Positions 60,499 to 64,000 of a stretch of 64,000 bases of DNA are shown here, one piece after another. A model generated the notes under the pieces. It had not been told where the DNA came from and did not search any database. It saw only the letters and a list, made by a program, of their open reading frames with translations. A program made the position numbers and the translations under genes. The stretch is from the NCBI GenBank assembly GCA_965218875.1, contig OZ244707.1:2170001-2234000 (forward strand). The letters are read 5' to 3'. The stretch's first letter is position 1. Each line of letters starts with the position of its first letter. The stretch comes from CBDCMJ01 sp965218875. GTDB taxonomy: Bacteria; Chloroflexota; Dehalococcoidia; Lucifugimonadales; UBA3495.

Positions 60499-60507
60499 TG
60501 GTATAAC
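60499..60507 (+). promoter_or_regulatory. Extended -10 promoter for the LLM oxidoreductase
   Basis: TGG followed by TATAAC, 30 bases before ATG 60538; an AAGGGG ribosome site lies between them. Confidence 0.45.
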
Positions 60508-60537
60508 GTCCGCAGCCGGCGCAAGGGGTCGTAAGCC

Positions 60538-61476
60538 ATGAGAATCGGGCTAGGCATCCCCCATTTGACCAGCGGACCCGACCTGAGGAGCTTCGTGCAG
60601 CGGGCGGAGCAACTGGGCTTCGAGTCGGTGTTGGCCGGGGACCACATCGTGTTGCCCACCCAGGGCACCCGCCAGTACCCCTACACTGCGGACGGCTCCT
60701 TCTCCCGCGCCGCCGAGGACCCTTTCCTGGAGACCATGACCACGCTGGGGTACCTGGCGGCGTGCTCGGAGACCATCAGGCTGGGAAGCACGGTCATCAT
60801 ACTGCCCTACCGCAACCCGGTGGTGCAGGCCAAGATGTTTGCCTCGCTGGACGTGCTGTCCAACGGCCGCATGGTCTGCGGCGTGGGGGTGGGCTGGCTG
60901 GAGAAGGAGTTTGACGTCCTCGGGACGCCCTACGCCGAAAGAGGCCCCATGAGCGACGAGTTCCTTCAGATATTCAAAGCCCTGTGGACCGAGGCGCAGC
61001 CCGAGTTTCACGGCCGCTACTACCAACTGGACGGAATCGCGTTCTACCCCAAGCCGGTGCAAAAGCCCCATATTCCCATATGGGTGGGCGGCCACACCAG
61101 GGCCGCGCTGCGCCGTACCGCCAAGTACGGGGATTGCTGGCACACCACCCGCCAGACCCCGGAGTTTGTGGCCGAGTGCCTGCCTTATCTGCGCCAGCAG
61201 ACCGAGCTCGCCAGCCGCGACCCCAACACCGTGTCCGTCTCTTTGAAACGCAGCCTGCACTTCACCGACATGGGTATCCCCGATGGTGGCGGCGTGCGCA
61301 CCAATGGGGCCCTGGTGGCGCCCACCGAGGACGTGGTGGACGACCTCTACCGCTGCCGCGAGATTGGCATAGACCAACTGACCTACGACTTCCGCGTCAA
61401 GGGCCTGGACGACAGCATTCGCGTCATGGAGCACCTGGCCGAACGGGTGTTGCCGGCGGCCGAAAGGCTGGGATGA
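60538..61476 (+). CDS. LLM-class F420/flavin-dependent oxidoreductase
   Basis: 312 residues of the luciferase-like monooxygenase TIM barrel. 'LGFESVLAGDHIVLP' near residue 26, 'RLGSTVIILPYRNPVVQAKMFASLDVLSNGRMVCGVGVGWLEKEF' near 81-125 and 'PIWVGGHTRAALRRTAKYGDCWH' near 180 are the family signatures, as in F420-dependent TIGR03619 members. Substrate unknown. Convergent with the carbonic anhydrase gene (9 bases apart). Confidence 0.85.
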   Translation: MRIGLGIPHLTSGPDLRSFVQRAEQLGFESVLAGDHIVLPTQGTRQYPYTADGSFSRAAEDPFLETMTTLGYLAACSETIRLGSTVIILPYRNPVVQAKMFASLDVLSNGRMVCGVGVGWLEKEFDVLGTPYAERGPMSDEFLQIFKALWTEAQPEFHGRYYQLDGIAFYPKPVQKPHIPIWVGGHTRAALRRTAKYGDCWHTTRQTPEFVAECLPYLRQQTELASRDPNTVSVSLKRSLHFTDMGIPDGGGVRTNGALVAPTEDVVDDLYRCREIGIDQLTYDFRVKGLDDSIRVMEHLAERVLPAAERLG

Positions 61477-61485
61477 GCCGGGCCC

Positions 61486-61992
61486 CTAGAGGCCGCTTTC
61501 CTTGAACCGCTTGGCCCGGGCCACCAGCTCGCGGCAGGTGTGCTGCATGCTCTCGATCTGTTGGGGCGTCACTTGACTCTTTATCGCCGCGGGGACCCCG
61601 GTAACGAACGACCGCTCCGGGACCTCGGAGCCGGATAGGACCACCGAGTTGGCCGCCACCAGGCATCGCGGCCCCAGCACCACCCGGGGCAGCACCGTGG
61701 AGTTGTTGCCCAACAGACAACCCTCTCCCACCCGGTCGCAGTGCACCACCACGCAGTGGCCGATGCTGACGTTGTCTTCGATAACCAGCCCGTCGCCGTG
61801 CACCACCGACCCCTCCTGCACGTTGACGTAGTCTCCGATTACGATGGCCTTGGTCCCGTCGCCCCGTATGGTCACCCCGGGCCAGATGCTGCAGTATTCC
61901 CCGATTTCCACGTTGCCCACCACGTAGGCGAACTCGCTGACCCAGGCGGTATCGGCCACTTTGGGGGTCTGGTCACCCAACGTTCTGATCAA
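61486..61992 (-). CDS. Gamma-carbonic anhydrase family protein (PaaY/YrdA-like)
   Basis: 168 residues from TTG 61992, chosen because GGGAGG lies six bases upstream; an ATG at 62106 would add 38 basic residues with no family match. Left-handed beta-helix repeats (GEYCSIWPGVTIRGDGT..., IGDYVNVQEGSVVHGDG, VIEDNVSIGHCVVVH) contain the three zinc histidines of gamma carbonic anhydrases. It ends in a helical segment that packs on the trimer. Confidence 0.85.
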   Translation of the reverse strand: MIRTLGDQTPKVADTAWVSEFAYVVGNVEIGEYCSIWPGVTIRGDGTKAIVIGDYVNVQEGSVVHGDGLVIEDNVSIGHCVVVHCDRVGEGCLLGNNSTVLPRVVLGPRCLVAANSVVLSGSEVPERSFVTGVPAAIKSQVTPQQIESMQHTCRELVARAKRFKESGL

Positions 61993-62184
61993 ATCGGACC
62001 TCCCGCATCTACGCTGTCGCCGCCGCGGCCTTCCGGCGGTCCCGCCCGCCTCGCTCCGGCGGGTGTGATGGACCGGAGTCAGGGGCCCCGATTGGCGGAA
62101 ACACACGTCTGCTTGCCGAAATCCGGCAGACGGCCATTATACCCGGTTGGCCGGCCGCTGAGTGGACGCTTCAGGCGTTAGCGC

Positions 62185-62388
62185 CAGAGTCATTCTGTTG
62201 TTAGAGAATGCCATTCCGAGCGCAGCGAGGAGTCTGAAGTGCCTCTGGTCAACTCACCTTAGCTCCTAATAGCGGCTTGAGATTCCTCCCCGTCTCGACG
62301 GGTTCGGAATGATAGGGGAGCCGAGTCCGGAATTATCCGGGGGAGGCGGTTGATGTCTCCTTCCTGGGTAACAATTGAATGACCCTGA
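62185..62388. repeat. Short non-autonomous element, family A (longest copy)
   Basis: About 204 bp with 19-bp ends CAGAGTCATTCTGTTGTTA and the inverse of the right end, matching at 16 of 19. Flanks CGTTAGCGC (62176-62184) and CGTTAGTGC (62389-62397) match at 8 of 9. The interior has GCCATTCCGAGCGCAGCGAGG and its partner 'gattcctcc...ttcggaatga'. The rest of the gap to smpB (62398-62567) shows no recognised gene. Confidence 0.75.
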
Positions 62389-62567
62389 CGTTAGTGCAAG
62401 GCTTCCTGCCCCAACTTGGGCGACAGAGGGGCGATGCCTAGCCACAACCGAGGGGCCGGAGTAGGACTCGGCTCAAGCCCGGCCTGGGTGGGATGAAGGC
62501 GTGGCAGTCCCTTCCTGCGTGGGGGGGGAGGCGGAGCACCAGGGCCGGGCTCGGAACCGTCAGTGGG

Positions 62568-63065
62568 CTACTGCAGGGAGCGCATGGACCGCCGGGCGGC
62601 CAGGTCCAGCTCCTTGTCGATGATCGCCCGCCGCTTGTCGTACTGGCGTTTGCCCCGGGCCAGGGCCAGCTCCACCTTGGCCACGTGGTTCTTGATGTAC
62701 ATTCGCAAGGCGACTATGGTCAACCGCTTCTCGGCTACCTGTCCCGTCAACTCGGCGATTTCCTTCCGGTGCAGCAAAATCTTCCTTGGGCGTTTGGGCT
62801 CGTGATTGTACTGGTTGGCGGGGTTGTAGGGAGCTATGTGAGCATTCATCAGCCAGAGTTCGCCGTCCAGGGGCCTGGCGTAAGCGTTTCTCAGGTCTAC
62901 CTTGCCGGCCCGCACGGACTTGATTTCCGTGCCGGTGAGCACCAGGCCCCCCTCGTGCCGGTCCAGGATCTCGTAGTCGAAGAACGCCCGCCGGTTGGAA
63001 GCGACGGCTTGTTGGTTGGACTTGGAACCGGCGTCTTTGACGCCGGATGTTTTTTTCTTGGCCAT
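62568..63065 (-). CDS. smpB: SsrA-binding protein SmpB
   Basis: 165 residues. 'NRRAFFDYEILDRHEGGLVLTGTEIKSVRAGKVDLRNAYA' and 'HEPKRPRKILLHRKEI...RLTIVALRMYIKNHVAKVELALARGKRQYDKR' are SmpB signatures; the basic C-terminal tail is present. It delivers tmRNA to stalled ribosomes. It starts 3 bases after the ctpA stop on the same strand. No ssrA gene was found in the downstream gap. Confidence 0.95.
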   Translation of the reverse strand: MAKKKTSGVKDAGSKSNQQAVASNRRAFFDYEILDRHEGGLVLTGTEIKSVRAGKVDLRNAYARPLDGELWLMNAHIAPYNPANQYNHEPKRPRKILLHRKEIAELTGQVAEKRLTIVALRMYIKNHVAKVELALARGKRQYDKRRAIIDKELDLAARRSMRSLQ

Positions 63066-63068
63066 GGA

Positions 63069-64000
63069 CTAACGGCTCGAAGCTATCTGCTCTTGCAGGA
63101 TCTCCAGGGCCCGGTCGAACTGGACATCTTCAGTCTCGTCCTCCGACCCCTCCACCACCACGTCAGGCTCTATCCCCTCTCCTTCGATCTGAACGCCGTT
63201 GGGGGTGAACCACCTGGCAACGGTGAAATTGACCCCCGACCCGTCGCTGAGCGGCCACTGATTGTTGATACTGCCCTTACCGTAGGTGGTGGCGCCGACG
63301 ACCGGAGCGCGCCCCTGGTCGATTATAGCCCCGGCCAGCACCTCGCTGGCGCTGGCGCTAAACTCGTTTACCAGAACCACCATGGGAATATCAGTGGCCT
63401 TGCCTCCCCCCTTGACCTTCCAGTCCGTCCGCTCGCCATCGGCGTCGATCTGATACAGCACCAGGCCGTCGTCCAAGAACTGGCTGGTCACGGAGATAAC
63501 CGAGGAAAGGAGGCCGCCGGGGTTGTTTCTCAGGTCCAGGACCAGGCCCAAACCCCGCGACCGCTCGAACCTCTCGAAGGCCGCCTCTATCTCGGTGTTG
63601 GTGGTCCCGGAGAAGCTGAGCACCCGGAGATGACCGATGCCGCCCACTTGCATCAGCAGCCGGACGCTCTCCAACGGGATAACGCCGCGGACGATAGTGA
63701 TCTCCTCGGGCCGGCTTTCGTCGCGGTGCAAGACCAACAGGGTCACCGGCGTGCCCTTTTCTCCCCGGATGATCCTCACCGCGTCCAGCAGGCTTATGCC
63801 CTGGGTGTTTTCCCCCTCGATTTCAAGGATTACGTCGCCGGGGCGAATGCCGGCCATATCCGCCGGAGAGTCGGGTATGGGAGCGATGATGGTGACCCTC
63901 CCGTCGCGCATGCCCACCTCGGCCCCGATACCCTCGAAGAACCCCAGGATGTCCTGGGAATCGATGGAGTACTGCTCGGGGGTGAGATAGGCGGCATACG
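63069..64000 (-). CDS. ctpA: C-terminal processing peptidase (S41, PDZ), N-terminus beyond the window
   Basis: About 310 visible residues, continuing past base 64000: the frame reads '...YAAYLTPEQYSID...FFEGIGAEVGMRDG' before the PDZ domain ('APIPDSPADMAGIRPGDVILEIEG'). The S41 core has 'GLVLDLRNNPGGLL', the catalytic Ser in 'VNEFSASASEVLAGAI' and Lys in 'TYGKGSINNQWPL'. Such proteases cut C-termini of exported proteins. The window shows the PDZ and catalytic domains only; signal peptide not visible. Confidence 0.92.
   Translation of the reverse strand, partial: YAAYLTPEQYSIDSQDILGFFEGIGAEVGMRDGRVTIIAPIPDSPADMAGIRPGDVILEIEGENTQGISLLDAVRIIRGEKGTPVTLLVLHRDESRPEEITIVRGVIPLESVRLLMQVGGIGHLRVLSFSGTTNTEIEAAFERFERSRGLGLVLDLRNNPGGLLSSVISVTSQFLDDGLVLYQIDADGERTDWKVKGGGKATDIPMVVLVNEFSASASEVLAGAIIDQGRAPVVGATTYGKGSINNQWPLSDGSGVNFTVARWFTPNGVQIEGEGIEPDVVVEGSEDETEDVQFDRALEILQEQIASSR

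Noticed and set aside
62398..62567. tmRNA (ssrA) next to smpB
   Set aside because: No tag-peptide frame ending in ALAA and no tRNA-like 3' end were visible on either strand.

Overview
The window is a GC-rich (roughly two-thirds GC by eye) bacterial chromosome segment with dense housekeeping and catabolic genes and many short dispersed repeats. It most resembles a Chloroflexota genome of the Dehalococcoidia/SAR202 kind. This is inference from gene content: a DnaG zinc finger with the spacing CFGAC, a stand-alone MetE catalytic domain, LUD-type lactate oxidation genes, an LLM flavin oxidoreductase, GMC and M20 catabolic enzymes, and a duplicated PHYHYGP-domain protein. No rRNA, tRNA or CRISPR array was recognised.

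Layout. 1-2.7 kb: the tail of a PHP/endonuclease Q-like protein, a secreted protein with about six DUF5666-like modules, and a lipoprotein. 2.8-3.6 kb: a pair of inverted complex repeats. 3.7-10 kb: rimI, then an operon coaE - MoxR/CbbQ-type ATPase - CoA-pyrophosphatase Nudix - large VWA protein. 10-20.5 kb: cinA, speD-speB (polyamines), a site-2 protease, a cysteine desulfurase, a phytol/dolichol-kinase-like membrane protein, two tandem M20 amidohydrolases and a glycerate kinase. 20.5-29.2 kb: lutABC with a trailing NTase/HEPN pair, a divergent Tag glycosylase, core MetE, OsmC, a rhodanese and an LsrF-like aldolase.

29.3-34.3 kb: a very large DUF4011-type helicase/Vsr-like nuclease gene, interrupted by one in-frame TAA. 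34.3-41 kb: zinc alcohol dehydrogenase, GMC oxidoreductase, a second ureohydrolase, a branched-chain aminotransferase and a PAC2-family protein. 41,080-44,165: a 3.1-kb mobile element with perfect 25-bp inverted ends. It holds an IS1595-type transposase, a five-gene cargo operon of small unknown proteins and a divergent zinc-ribbon gene. It abuts a decayed HTH gene that later gained a short transposable element in frame, exactly at its stop codon.

45.7-64 kb: exonuclease III, a beta-lactamase-fold hydrolase, a degenerate AroQ homologue, a protoglobin, GDPD, dnaG-rpoD, a sortase, CorC/HlyC, glmU, the PHYHYGP duplicated protein, an LLM oxidoreductase, a gamma-carbonic anhydrase, smpB and a ctpA fragment.

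Two families of short non-autonomous elements are recognisable by inverted ends and target duplications. Family A has ends beginning CAGGGTC and about 9-bp duplications. Family B has ends beginning GTAACTGTTCAG and 8-bp duplications, IS66-like. Several genes carry an extended -10 promoter (TGnTAnAAT) with no clear -35. The strongest candidates for undescribed biology are the cargo operon of the 3.1-kb element, the interrupted helicase/nuclease and the PHYHYGP duplicated protein.
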